This document shows, piece by piece, positions 18,601 to 19,959 of a stretch of DNA of 64,000 bases. This DNA comes from Solen grandis. Lineage: Eukaryota; Mollusca; Bivalvia; Adapedonta; Solenidae. The position numbers and the translations under genes are program-made. A model generated the notes under the pieces. It did not search any database and was not told the DNA's origin. It worked only from the letters and a program-made list of their open reading frames with translations. The number at the start of each line of letters is the position of its first letter. Position 1 is the first letter of the stretch. The stretch covers positions 66,652,656 through 66,716,655 of the forward strand of contig CM037781.1 in assembly GCA_021229015.1 (NCBI GenBank), written 5' to 3'.

Positions 18601-19359
18601 GGTGTTTATNNNNNNNNNNNNNNNNNNNNNNNNNNNNNNNNNNNNNNNNNNNNNNNNNNNNNNNNNNNNNNNNNNNNNNNNNNNNNNNNNNNNNNNNNNN
18701 NNNNNNNNNACTGATTTCGCTGAAGTGGCGTTTACGAAAAAAGGCGTTTTCCGTGCAATGTAACCTACACTTGCCAAGTTGACAGGAAACAAAGACTTCA
18801 CTAGCACATAATAGGTAAAGTAGGTTTTTCCCGATCATCTGTGAACGAGCTGCATACGGTTGATCGTCAATATTTACAGTCGGTCGGGCACCAGGAACAC
18901 ATCTATATTCAATTAAAACAGCATTATCTGGCCTCGCCCATGACTTATCCTTATCCACTAACACTGACTCATTTTCTTTCCGAAATATATATGGTTTGCT
19001 ATATTGCAATTTCAAAATATGGATACTTAAGGGTAATATGTTTATAGCCAAATCAAGTCCTGCAAGAAATAGCATATTTTAATAACAAAATCCCTGAGTG
19101 CACTCTTTTTTATGCGATTGAGCATATGTGTAAAGTTTCTCCTTACTTGTTGCATCTCTGTTTTTTAGGCCAGAAGGGACTTACATTCAACTGGAAAGCG
19201 GCTGGTTTACATTACAAGCATACCGCCGACTTACCCGATGACGCCGACAAACATCATTTAGTCCTTGAGTGGGAAGATGACTATGCATCTTCCTTGCCAA
19301 ACAGATTGCCAGTGGTCAGTAACAGTGGTCACGTTCTTGGATTAGTTACAATAGACTAG
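215..19359 (+). CDS. Proposed small secreted host protein; Polinton lies in its last intron
   Basis: Three exons can be joined by splice phase: 215-302, 723-818 and 19169-19359. The first starts at an ATG and encodes a hydrophobic signal peptide (MNQRIIYLIVICLIMDTFNV) followed by a Cys-x-Cys start of the mature chain, and ends in phase 1 at a GTAAGT donor. The second starts after TTGGTAAAG and ends in phase 1 before GTAGTT. The third follows TTTTTTAG and ends at TAG. All three joins keep frame. The mature CxC start and the phrase SACVG recall TIMP/netrin-like inhibitors, but that is weak and I assign no function. Further exons could be hidden in the introns or in the gap at 18610-18709. Host status and exon set are inferences from splice signals and phase only. 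The Polinton at 867-17852 begins 48 bp after the second exon. Confidence 0.4.
303..722 (+). other. Proposed intron with a partial repeat of the donor region
   Basis: Non-coding stretch between the first two proposed exons. The donor sequence cccggtaagtgcac recurs at about 382-395, followed by a similar tail, so the exon end was partly duplicated. Nothing else is recognisable. Confidence 0.35.
861..866. repeat. Left 6-bp target-site duplication TATAAC
   Basis: TATAAC directly precedes the left terminal repeat and the same six bases follow the right terminal repeat at 17853-17858. A 6-bp duplication is the hallmark of Polinton/Maverick integration by a retroviral-type integrase. Confidence 0.95.
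867..1147 (+). repeat. Left terminal inverted repeat, 281 bp
   Basis: This matches the reverse complement of 17569-17852 with only small length differences in the poly-T run and one indel near 1072. The outer 100 bp is packed with GGTACC palindromes and contains a tandem repeat of about 38 bp (tatagtaccgaatggtact). The inner end contains the histone-like stem-loop that terminates the gene at 1150-1509. Confidence 0.96.
1085..1140 (-). terminator. Histone-type 3'-end module 1 (stem-loop at 1120-1135)
   Basis: On the minus strand the order is AAAACGG, a 6-bp stem GGCCCT/AGGGCC with a TTTC loop, AACCCA, a purine block TCTCGAAAGGACAT, then CAATTG at 1086-1091. The 16-nt hairpin fits the consensus of metazoan replication-dependent histone mRNA stem-loops (GGYYYT, four-base loop, ARRRCC). 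It lies 14 bases past the stop codon at 1150. That it acts in 3'-end processing is inferred. Confidence 0.8.
1150..1509 (-). CDS. Gln/Met-rich coiled-coil protein with a SUMO-interacting-like motif
   Basis: 119-aa protein not matched to a known family. Residues 1-85 or so are rich in Gln, Met, Glu and His with heptad-like spacing, so a coiled coil is likely. Near residues 95-102 is VIVISDDE, a hydrophobic core followed by Ser and acidic residues, which is the classic form of a SUMO-interacting motif. The ATG at 1507-1509 is preceded by a TATA box (1552-1559) and by promoter module A. The 3' end lies in the left terminal repeat and uses histone-like stem-loop 1. A nuclear regulatory role is plausible but inferred. 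Confidence 0.7.
   Translation of the reverse strand: MEQIQQLSEFVHELMGLIERQRNEWRQQQDHIAEYHLVLSNMVHQMILRQQMMQHDEHDAYMLMEHQEMLRQQQQDEDEDHMLIEQQQMLQYENDVIVISDDEHDVTETKHDVDNVTEI
1552..1559 (-). promoter_or_regulatory. TATA box of the gene at 1150-1509
   Basis: TATAAAAG on the minus strand, about 43 bases upstream of the ATG. The same TATAAAAG with the same surrounding CTCAAG context precedes the gene at 2276-2749. Confidence 0.7.
1562..1638 (-). promoter_or_regulatory. Accessory promoter module, copy A
   Basis: It contains GGATTGACCTACTTTCT, a CCAAT box (caccaatcagagaacg) and catccaat. The same elements in the same order occur at 2795-2950 and, inverted, at 17000-17142. It sits just upstream of a TATA box. 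Confidence 0.75.
1639..1794. other. AT-rich spacer
   Basis: T- and A-rich stretch between the promoter of the 1150-1509 gene and the 3' end of the 1880-2176 gene. No gene or motif is visible. Confidence 0.5.
1795..1855 (-). terminator. Histone-type 3'-end module 2 (stem-loop at 1834-1849)
   Basis: Minus-strand stem GGCCCT/AGGGCC with loop TATC, which keeps T at loop positions 1 and 3. It is preceded by AACGG and followed by AACCCA, a purine block TCTCGAAAGAGAAT and then CAATTG. It lies 30 bases past the stop of the 1880-2176 gene and points in the sense direction for it. Confidence 0.78.
1880..2176 (-). CDS. Hypothetical 98-aa protein
   Basis: No family recognised. The middle has a short repeat (RHQRSLKLQ then RYQRTLKIT), and the C-terminal half is predicted to be helical with alternating hydrophobic residues (ILNIIEAHFITIEHVEYLLK). 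This loosely resembles one half of a death-fold domain, but that is only a suggestion. The ATG at 2174-2176 lies about 30 bases from the CAATTG box that closes the upstream gene, so its promoter must be very short; ATAAAAGT at about 2186-2195 could serve as the TATA element. The transcript ends at histone-like stem-loop 2. Confidence 0.55.
   Translation of the reverse strand: MNSCHSFSDCAMDKSHITNDCISDMDKIEARHQRSLKLQARYQRTLKITTTLRSIIDKLSACYFHELYYDDILNIIEAHFITIEHVEYLLKKLTDNHE
2206..2265 (-). terminator. Histone-type 3'-end module 3 (stem-loop at 2245-2260)
   Basis: Perfect GGCCCT-TTTC-AGGGCC hairpin on the minus strand. Upstream is an A-run and AACGG. Downstream are AACCCA, TCTCGAAAGGACAT and CAATTG (2208-2213). 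It lies 15 bases past the stop of the 2276-2749 gene. Confidence 0.8.
2276..2749 (-). CDS. Pro/Gln/Tyr-rich protein with coiled coil
   Basis: 157-aa protein of unknown function. Residues 30-75 are a low-complexity tract of YQP and QQP units (PSYQPTYQPQPP, QQQPVQQQQPV). Residues 78-110 or so look like a coiled coil (ILRELKEVNNNLIKLQKRM). The tail is basic and lysine-rich. The start is fixed by a TATA box 36 bases upstream (2785-2792). It shares bidirectional promoter module B with the RING-type gene at 3000-3263, so the two are probably co-expressed in opposite directions. The 3' end carries histone-like stem-loop 3. Confidence 0.7.
   Translation of the reverse strand: MESYVTSDLVNNAIQAADLYELTTAANQASVSYTPTPVYQPSYQPTYQPQPPPHQQQPVQQQQPVQQQPAAQPVNNVGQSILRELKEVNNNLIKLQKRMVEVECRIKMKTDKLVVPITFTPENVEASNKRPHDGGSHSKNGLGAHCKDIQNCKKSKK
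2785..2792 (-). promoter_or_regulatory. TATA box of the gene at 2276-2749
   Basis: TATAAAAG on the minus strand, followed by a short leader containing GCACACTGCATCG. It resembles the leader of the 1150-1509 gene. Confidence 0.7.
2795..2950. promoter_or_regulatory. Bidirectional accessory promoter module, copy B
   Basis: The module has GGATTGACCTACT at both edges (about 2803 and 2933) with a CCAAT box, catccaat, a GACCTTGACCTGAG segment and a GGCCTTGACATT segment between them. A full-length inverted copy lies at 17000-17142, where it again separates two divergent genes. The minus-strand gene starts at 2749 and the plus-strand gene at 3000. Confidence 0.82.
2958..2965 (+). promoter_or_regulatory. 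TATA box of the RING-type gene
   Basis: TATATAAG, 35 bases before the ATG at 3000. Confidence 0.65.
3000..3263 (+). CDS. Small RING-type zinc-binding protein (probable E3 ubiquitin ligase)
   Basis: 87-aa protein with eight cysteines in RING-like order: C11-x2-C14, C28-x-C30, C35-x2-C38, C45-x2-C48, ending in CPFC followed by R and A. The usual histidine position is a cysteine, giving an all-Cys variant. H24 is the only nearby alternative ligand. Small RING proteins are common accessory genes of large DNA viruses and Polintons and usually recruit E2 enzymes. It is divergent from the 2276-2749 gene through module B. The mRNA end is histone-like stem-loop 4, 35 bases past the stop. Confidence 0.85.
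   Translation: MSEQKLWFEKCGVCLEEREEDIYHINQCQCQDIVCVRCFARLQKCPFCRAPYQVYAWPACVFAKHGPTVRSAYYGIWFDPDYSELVG
3294..3355 (+). terminator. Histone-type 3'-end module 4 (stem-loop at 3299-3314)
   Basis: Plus-strand AAAAACGG, then a GGCCCT-TTTC-AGGGCC hairpin, ATCA, a purine-rich block ATTCGAGAGGGAAT and CAATTG at 3344-3349. The sense orientation is the opposite of modules 1-3, matching the plus-strand RING gene. Confidence 0.82.
3356..3494 (-). promoter_or_regulatory. 3' region of the capsid/protease block with a poly(A) signal
   Basis: Minus-strand AATAAA occurs at about 3395-3400 (TTTTATTG on plus), roughly 95 bases past the protease stop. A short degenerate repeat (atgaacaaacaat) follows the gene. 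No stem-loop is present here, in contrast with the accessory genes. Confidence 0.6.
3495..4136 (-). CDS. PRO: Adenovirus-type maturation protease
   Basis: Cysteine protease of the adenain (C5) type used by Polintons and adintoviruses to process capsid precursors. The catalytic set is intact: His67 in GEHWVVVF, Asp82 in FDSYG, Gln111 and Cys118 in LQGYNTFVCGAYC, with the Gln-to-Cys spacing of seven expected for this family. The frame opens at 4136 (213 aa). An internal ATG at 4092-4094 would reduce overlap with the upstream gene and is an alternative start. It is the last gene of the minus-strand block, and the upstream frame ends at 4081. An AATAAA signal lies downstream. No damage is seen. 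Confidence 0.93.
   Translation of the reverse strand: MSANGQDALNKIGKMETIELQYILDHSPILAPLNAVVCAKDQLPQRRPETVKAYIVNTHNSTQPGEHWVVVFFNDKSTYYFDSYGQKPLHCDIQRFLERHGPYTWNLMRLQGYNTFVCGAYCLFALHFLVRGCDLTQVFRAKFRTEDQPHFNLNDSNVGCWFYQNYSELYKRARRQVCNQHQQTCTAKHPPKFGDGRACFELLTNSLDPFYFH
4081..4533 (-). CDS. Conserved Polinton hypothetical protein with a Cys/His cluster
   Basis: 150-aa protein between major capsid and protease. The N-terminal 45 residues are helical. A compact cluster C49-x2-C52-x3-H56-x5-H62-x2-C65 (within NCYGCIVDHPSQTQHPIC) could bind zinc. I recall similar CYGC/HPSQ/H proteins beside capsid genes in other animal Polintons, but no function is known to me. The start is two bases after the capsid stop, so translation is tightly packed. 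The reading frame is intact. Confidence 0.75.
   Translation of the reverse strand: MSKSGQQLAKQLYEEIYNLNRRNDMVKSLNQHVVHELQTHLFDIVKENCYGCIVDHPSQTQHPICLFSSKSEWVEMFLNSALKKLDMYQVMERWYAELQNMDLTRAEKADAYQMWANIKASVDTNKITPLEAFECEWAGRIKQDWENGND
4536..5831 (-). CDS. MCP: Double-jelly-roll major capsid protein (hexon-like)
   Basis: 431-aa protein when started at the ATG 5829-5831; a TTG three codons upstream also leaves the frame open. It has the look of the Polinton/adintovirus major capsid, a class often annotated in invertebrate genomes as F54H12.2-like: an N-terminal segment ending SSPIEFVIPAQSEKWTD, a jelly-roll strand YLYLKVKVVQ, then NNFFHSLFSSIDVYLNNKLI. The second jelly roll lies roughly in residues 210-431. 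It sits between the core protein and the Cys/His protein, the usual capsid cluster. It is intact from start to stop. Assignment is from family resemblance and gene order, not from a structural search. Confidence 0.9.
   Translation of the reverse strand: MMQHGSCECSKTELDVSHVPPTMTAMQDAQWTEHYPVSALSNSSPIEFVIPAQSEKWTDINQSYLYLKVKVVQPDGTNLAADGETSTVNNFFHSLFSSIDVYLNNKLITNNADTYAYRAYIENLLSYSTDSKSTQLYATEMWSPDTAGHMQAHTVAGGNEGFTKRRTRIHQSRVLEMCGRLHLDLCLQDKYLPNGVEIRLRLNRTPVSFCLFGEEAKIQLIQAGFNVRTVDLLPVVANNLNQTIAQHGMKIPIRRAEVKTFTIPAGQRSKIEDHLFQGQLPKRIILGLVKNTDMNGDLATNPFDFKHFNLSKLEVSVDGKTTHNLPFQPNFPTGEILRSYMSLHQATGSLGLNRSMGLTMNDYMQGYTLWGIDLTPDQGSEEGQLHPIKTGNLRIEVQFRAGLGDPINVIVYAEYDSQIEINGFREVITDY
5837..6199 (-). 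CDS. Basic virion core protein (adenovirus pX/pVI-like)
   Basis: 120-aa protein, very rich in Lys and Arg at the C-terminus (KRRHHSAFSAARRRNKKRK). The N-terminus has GYGLGSMFKKMASNILPMM, a glycine-rich start followed by an amphipathic helix, as in membrane-active or DNA-condensing minor virion proteins of adenoviruses and adintoviruses. It ends five bases before the major-capsid ATG. A TTTTAAAAG element lies about 20 bases upstream of its start. The gene is intact. Its DNA-condensing or membrane role is inferred from composition and position. Confidence 0.8.
   Translation of the reverse strand: MIPVYRGQPRQVGYGLGSMFKKMASNILPMMKPIVTSGLKTLKREGFKQGIGAVKDILSGQNVKTVIKKRGKTLLKDVGLKTLRGIKLRDFKRRHHSAFSAARRRNKKRKISSRPSAIFD
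6212..7038 (-). pseudogene. Penton-like minor capsid protein, broken by one frameshift
   Basis: A single gene of about 275 codons is split across two frames: 7038 to about 6540 (starting MNSFYITLISDSSMALYPNN) and about 6540 to 6212 (ending REVDGEASF). The frame changes within a G-rich run at about 6531-6545, where a one-base length difference is enough. Size, position between the membrane protein and core protein, and the late LRVVPF region fit the single-jelly-roll penton of Polintons. The TGA stop of the upstream membrane gene overlaps its ATG (ATGA). The break may be a real mutation or a homopolymer-type assembly error. Confidence 0.78.
7035..7274 (-). CDS. Small Polinton membrane protein
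   Basis: 79-aa protein from the ATG at 7272-7274. It has two hydrophobic segments: residues about 26-47 (ITFLTQIVIIFIIVIVSLVN) and a second around ELWLLLMSTSIGYILPNP. The last phrase is, to my memory, typical of the short membrane protein that precedes the penton gene in many animal Polintons. A TATA element (TATAAAG at 7294-7300) is 20 bases upstream. Its TGA overlaps the penton ATG. Its role in the virion or in exit from the cell is unknown. Confidence 0.78.
   Translation of the reverse strand: MSQSDTSSVQVDNSIQTGKSEVPNNRITFLTQIVIIFIIVIVSLVNLCLNSPDRELWLLLMSTSIGYILPNPSLKFKKS
7294..7300 (-). promoter_or_regulatory. TATA box of the membrane/penton genes
   Basis: TATAAAGTATAAAC on the minus strand at 7287-7300, next to the integrase stop codon at 7296. 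Confidence 0.55.
7296..8390 (-). CDS. INT: Retroviral-type DDE integrase with chromodomain
   Basis: 364-aa Polinton integrase that inserts the element and produces the 6-bp duplication. The catalytic triad is intact: D83 (WQADLADM), D144 (LQTDKGREF) and E179 (ASIVERFQRTLK), with the second and third acids 35 positions apart as in retroviral integrases. Residues 245-305 or so form an SH3-like DNA-binding region (LKVGDIVRINKTKQTF). Residues about 320-364 form a chromodomain (YEVESVLDRR, VKVKWLGYPKKFNSWIP), which may steer the element to marked chromatin. Its ATG overlaps the end of the upstream conserved gene by 16 bases. The frame is intact. Confidence 0.95.
   Translation of the reverse strand: MGRLLKKDTLLRHLYYDTDNTTSFGGIQGLYKAAKKQLKSITLEDVRDWLRSQRTYTLHKTIRRKFRRRQTVVGGIDHQWQADLADMQRMYKENSPYRYLLCVIDVFSKYAWVIPIIDKTGKTLIQAFQSILKEGRKPLSLQTDKGREFLNKDFQKFLDKHDIHFFTSENPETKASIVERFQRTLKSRMWKYFTHHKTRHYVDVLQLLVHGYNHRFHRSIGRTPASVSRENEHEVTKTLYGNHQKKNKKSTDLKVGDIVRINKTKQTFAKGYLPNWTVELFKVVRINRTHPVTVKLEDLAGETIAGSFYRDEIQHIKDDELYEVESVLDRRTRRVGGKTFQEVKVKWLGYPKKFNSWIPKSHLV
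8375..9105 (-). pseudogene. Conserved Polinton hypothetical protein, broken by one frameshift
   Basis: The first frame (9105-8578, 175 aa) has a charged helical N-terminus and a conserved-looking block with DEHGLLEYDGKPVEGSNIID and NPRGWEQF. It stops abruptly at 8578. In the neighbouring frame an open stretch continues from about 8577 to a TAA at 8375. It contains a poly-acidic run, the basic tract KKRKPIKKEEPEE and a final SSWDAY, and it overlaps the integrase start. A one-base shift at about 8577-8582 explains both parts. The function is unknown. Position and the GSN/NPRGW block mark it as a regular Polinton gene. Confidence 0.72.
9102..9458 (-). CDS. Basic protein with hydrophobic tail (Polinton conserved)
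   Basis: 118-aa protein. The N-terminal 90 residues are basic and helical, then a glycine hinge (LNQKGGF) leads into a hydrophobic C-terminal helix (LPLLALAPLLAKSIIPLAG) that could insert in membranes. Its core (helices, LRQLA, K/R, IL, GGFL) resembles residues about 20-105 of the neighbouring 299-aa protein, so the two genes look like ancient duplicates. Start and stop overlap neighbours in the ATGA fashion at 9102-9105. A TATA element is at 9489-9500. Confidence 0.72.
   Translation of the reverse strand: MKRKQPLVRKHGKMLLALTEASPKFRKKIIQEAPKELVDCIAECCHNILKGNVPLSEAQKRRLHSKRQQLRQLATKKVSVRKKKIILNQKGGFLPLLALAPLLAKSIIPLAGEIIRKI
9489..9500 (-). promoter_or_regulatory. TATA element of the 9102-9458 gene overlapping an upstream AATAAA
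   Basis: TATAAATAAAAG on the minus strand overlaps the stop of the 9492-10391 gene. It contains both a TATA box and an AATAAA, so one site could end one transcript and start the next. Confidence 0.5.
9492..10391 (-). CDS. Basic Ser-rich protein with KRKSP repeats
   Basis: 299-aa protein. Residues 1-105 form a helical domain related to the protein at 9102-9458, ending ILKPGGGGFLGG. Residues about 115-160 are very basic with two KRKSP units and several KSPxRK motifs, like DNA-binding SPKK tails. The rest is Ser/Pro/Thr-rich, with a run of about eleven Ser encoded by a trinucleotide repeat at about 9617-9651. It is probably a DNA-binding virion or chromatin-associated protein, which is inferred. 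TATA is at 10434-10442. The frame is intact. The trinucleotide run makes length variation likely. Confidence 0.68.
10434..10442 (-). promoter_or_regulatory. TATA box of the 9492-10391 gene
   Basis: TATAAAATG on the minus strand, 43 bases before the ATG. It overlaps the far end of the ATPase reading frame (TAA at 10438-10440). Confidence 0.55.
10438..11088 (-). pseudogene. ATP: FtsK/HerA-type genome-packaging ATPase with an in-frame stop
   Basis: The open frame from 11088 gives 169 aa with Walker A GPSGSGKT at residues 17-24, Walker B LVIFDDML at about 87-94 and a downstream TQN sensor-like motif. It stops at a TAA (10579-10581). The same frame then continues for 46 sense codons to the next TAA at 10438, and that extension contains PHGYLIIDFHPRTP, which has the character of the normal C-terminal part of Polinton ATPases. 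One base substitution creating the TAA is the simplest reading. The ATPase motor motifs themselves are intact. A TATA box is at 11131-11139. Confidence 0.85.
11131..11139 (-). promoter_or_regulatory. TATA box of the ATPase gene
   Basis: TATAAAATA on the minus strand, about 43 bases before the ATPase ATG. A TTTATT (minus AATAAA) in the same stretch may also end the upstream transcript. Confidence 0.5.
11174..12034 (-). CDS. F-box-like hypothetical protein, reading frame continues past a TGA
   Basis: I start this gene at the ATG 12032-12034. The longer upstream frame only overlaps the polymerase end. The main part is 206 aa to a TGA at 11414-11416. The N-terminus MNTLPVEMQQMIYRHL resembles an F-box (LP-x-E, I, hydrophobic spacing). 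After the TGA the same frame stays open for another 79 codons to a TGA at 11174, including ITPIRNPWRRAVLLAVRV. Whether the 11414 stop is natural or a nonsense mutation cannot be decided here. Sitting between polymerase and ATPase, it could be an adaptor for a cellular ubiquitin ligase, which is speculative. Confidence 0.55.
12096..15867 (-). pseudogene. POLB: Protein-primed family B DNA polymerase, multiply disrupted
   Basis: The Polinton replicative polymerase is spread over several reading frames. An N-terminal part (15867-15424, MSSSEESSDDEPPAKKTK) leads to a frame change at the A/G homopolymers 15451-15470. An in-frame TAA is at 15174-15176. Frame changes occur at about 14940-14955 and 13640-13650. 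Catalytic motifs survive: Exo I FFDFEC (about 14630), Exo II AHNSQGYD (about 14400), Exo III YCKSDVD (about 14010), motif A YADICSLYP (about 13355), motif B KTMLNCLWG (about 12810) and motif C YFDTDS (about 12515). Paired CxxC zinc-ribbon-like elements occur in the N-terminal third. Total span is about 1,250 codons, normal for Polintons. Homopolymer breaks could be assembly errors; the TAA is a substitution. Confidence 0.93.
15868..16002. promoter_or_regulatory. Divergent promoter of polymerase and zinc-knuckle genes
   Basis: Two TATA boxes face away from each other about 30 bases apart: minus-strand TATAAAAAAG at 15896-15905 for the polymerase (ATG at 15867) and plus-strand TATAAAG at 15937-15943 for the zinc-knuckle gene (ATG at 16003). 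There is no GGATTGACCTACT module here. Confidence 0.7.
16003..16539 (+). CDS. CCHC zinc-knuckle protein
   Basis: 178 aa from the ATG at 16003; a GTG further upstream lies on the TATA box and is rejected. Three CCHC units are present (C-x2-C-x4-H-x4-C): CYRCQEKGHYASAC, CYRCHEPGHFVSNR and CYSCHELGHFASAC. The middle unit has Arg in place of its last Cys, so it probably does not fold around zinc. The C-terminal part is acidic and then basic (KPKKRKRSVN, KKRKM), with nuclear-localisation character. Such knuckles bind single-stranded nucleic acid in retroviral Gag and in CNBP-type proteins. It is divergent from the polymerase. AATAAA at about 16642-16647 ends the transcript, without a stem-loop. 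Confidence 0.82.
   Translation: MTCNTFEFWVKGQLQAISDKLIRLETERQVTCYRCQEKGHYASACTKKAPQTVRVCYRCHEPGHFVSNRPKPTVCYSCHELGHFASACPKKWMNSTVPTVNAQVDSEMQKMDVAETVPQTDSDVELLETVSELEKPTVKPKKRKRSVNTCIVCPEAHPSTSNTECNRPAKKRKMTFEH
16540..16659. other. 3' region of the zinc-knuckle gene
   Basis: AT-rich stretch with AATAAA followed by an A-run (about 16642-16657), consistent with ordinary polyadenylation of the plus-strand gene. It abuts the 3' module of the opposing gene. Confidence 0.5.
16660..16720 (-). terminator. Histone-type 3'-end module 5 (stem-loop at 16700-16715)
   Basis: Minus-strand stem GGTCCT/AGGACC with loop TTTC. The stem differs from the other five at one base pair (CG replaced by TA), a compensated change that keeps pairing and still fits the histone consensus. 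It is flanked by AACGG upstream, and downstream by AGAAAGGAT and CAATTG (16664-16669). It lies 19 bases past the stop of the 16735-16950 gene. Confidence 0.82.
16735..16950 (-). CDS. Small basic/amphipathic protein with tandem LYPxL motifs
   Basis: 71 aa from the ATG at 16948-16950, chosen because the TATA box at 16983-16990 would place the cap site just upstream and the context is ACCATG. The N-terminus (MNFLRKLFRRARKALRKEKK) is a strongly basic amphipathic helix suited to membrane or nucleic-acid binding. The middle holds LYPSLPPLPLYPDL, two copies of LYPxL, the ALIX-binding late-domain motif known from retroviral Gag proteins. The C-terminus is Tyr/Trp-rich. A role in ESCRT-dependent exit is inferred only from the motif. 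It shares bidirectional module C with the 17194 gene, and its 3' end is stem-loop 5. Confidence 0.68.
   Translation of the reverse strand: MNFLRKLFRRARKALRKEKKVEVKEEGIKEEGVNLYPSLPPLPLYPDLSGFYLAYPEASRHYWRYLYLSEC
16983..16990 (-). promoter_or_regulatory. TATA box of the LYPxL gene
   Basis: TATAAATT on the minus strand, 33 bases before the ATG at 16950. Confidence 0.6.
17000..17142. promoter_or_regulatory. Bidirectional accessory promoter module, copy C (inverted)
   Basis: Near full-length inverted copy of 2795-2950, with AGTAGGTCAATCC at both edges and the same internal GACCTTGACCTGAG and GGCCTTGACATT segments. The CCAAT box is shortened (caccaagaacg). It drives the minus-strand gene ending at 16735 and the plus-strand gene at 17194. 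Confidence 0.82.
17147..17153 (+). promoter_or_regulatory. TATA box of the 17194 gene
   Basis: TATAAAA, 40 bases before the ATG, followed by CAGTGCACAT as in the leaders of the left-end accessory genes. Confidence 0.65.
17194..17439 (+). CDS. Acidic hypothetical protein, 81 aa
   Basis: No family recognised. The N-terminus is basic (MRPYTRRS). The middle is acidic with SYEEQESDPDSYHDQVDVYD, and the C-terminal half is mixed. The start is supported by the TATA box 40 bases upstream and promoter module C. The stop is 141 bases before histone-like stem-loop 6, the longest such distance of the six. That extra 3' region holds a separate short open stretch with two copies of a unit like MGLSNVWYRPQY, preceded by a good acceptor (TTTGCATCTCCTTGCAG), so a spliced alternative C-terminus is possible. 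Confidence 0.6.
   Translation: MRPYTRRSTPDLLKLFLDSPSYEEQESDPDSYHDQVDVYDLYVTLTKRGDLPNYLSVTFEDVPSTLLQGSGDSLNFIVTRI
17444..17568 (+). repeat. Two tandem copies of a 34-bp unit, possibly coding
   Basis: gatgggactgt...acgtgtggta...gaccacaat occurs twice (about 17492-17525 and 17531-17564). Read in frame after the acceptor-like TTGCAG at about 17466 it gives two related 13-residue repeats. It is uncertain whether this is translated. Confidence 0.4.
17569..17852 (-). repeat. Right terminal inverted repeat, 284 bp
   Basis: Reverse-complement partner of 867-1147. It includes the same GGTACC palindromes, the tandem 38-bp units and a sense-oriented histone-like stem-loop at 17581-17596 that serves the plus-strand gene at 17194-17439. 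Confidence 0.96.
17576..17636 (+). terminator. Histone-type 3'-end module 6 (stem-loop at 17581-17596)
   Basis: Plus-strand AAAACGG, GGCCCT-TTTC-AGGGCC, AACCCA, TCTCGAAAGGACAT and CAATTG (17625-17630). It is the inverted-repeat twin of module 1 and is sense for the 17194 gene. Confidence 0.8.
17853..17858. repeat. Right 6-bp target-site duplication TATAAC
   Basis: Identical to 861-866 and immediately outside the CT terminus of the right repeat. Confidence 0.95.
17859..18609. other. AT-rich intronic sequence with a TG microsatellite
   Basis: Contains (TG)n at about 17894-17919. No gene is seen up to the assembly gap. Confidence 0.5.
18610..18709. other. Assembly gap (100 N)
   Basis: A run of exactly 100 N, the conventional placeholder for a gap of unknown size. 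The true distance here is not known. Confidence 0.98.
18710..18792 (-). pseudogene. Inverted, frameshifted copy of the exon at 723-818
   Basis: On the minus strand this aligns with the proposed second exon of the secreted-protein gene: the start AAGTCTTTGTT, the centre GTGTAGGTTACATTGCACGG and the end ACTTCAGCGAA correspond. The reading frame is lost through a small deletion, so two different frames each carry part of the match (RKTPFFVNATSAKS in one). It runs into the gap at 18610-18709. It shows that the exon has been duplicated locally in inverted orientation. Confidence 0.55.
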
Positions 19360-19393
19360 TTCGAAACATTTGACTTGAAAGACATCTGTACAG

Positions 19394-19954
19394 GTGATCA
19401 GATTGGTCTATTCTGGATTGACCCAGTGTTTACCCAGGTCAGACTTTAACTTTAATTTGAGTTTATTTGAATTTGTTTTATTAAATATTAACCTTCCATT
19501 AAATAAAGTAAATAACCCAATCCAACCTCATATCGTAAAAATACTCTATGGCTCAAGTAAAGGTTGTCGTCAAATATATGATATTTTACTGTGTAAATCA
19601 AATATAAATTCAAAGTCACAAAACAAATGGGTTACAGACCTTAATTTGCCACAGAACTTTAGTTGGAACTTTATTTATGAGATACCTTTTTATGTAACAA
19701 AAGATTCCATGCTACAATGGCTACAATATAGAATAAATCATAGAATTTTGGGCACAAACCGACTTTTATGTAGAATGGGCATAAAAGATTCTGAAATCTG
19801 TTCTTTTTGTCAGCTTCACTCAGAAAGTATCCAACATTTATTCTACGATTGTAGTGTTGCAGACTCTTTTTGGAGATCAATTAAAGCCTGGATAAATACA
19901 AATTTTCCAGATATTTTTACTAACTGGTCAAATTTTTTGGCAATAGAAGATTAG
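19394..19954 (+). mobile_element. Non-LTR retrotransposon fragment (reverse transcriptase C-terminus)
   Basis: Open stretch whose C-terminal half has the zinc-finger-like tail of LINE ORF2: RINHRILGTNRLLCRMGIKD followed by CSFCQLHSESIQHLFYDC, giving C-x2-C-x8-H-x4-C spacing, then SFWRSIKAWI. No polymerase motifs are present, so this is a 5'-truncated copy. Non-coding tail sequence continues to about 20350 and ends in T- and A-rich runs. Confidence 0.75.
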
Positions 19955-19959
19955 ACAAA

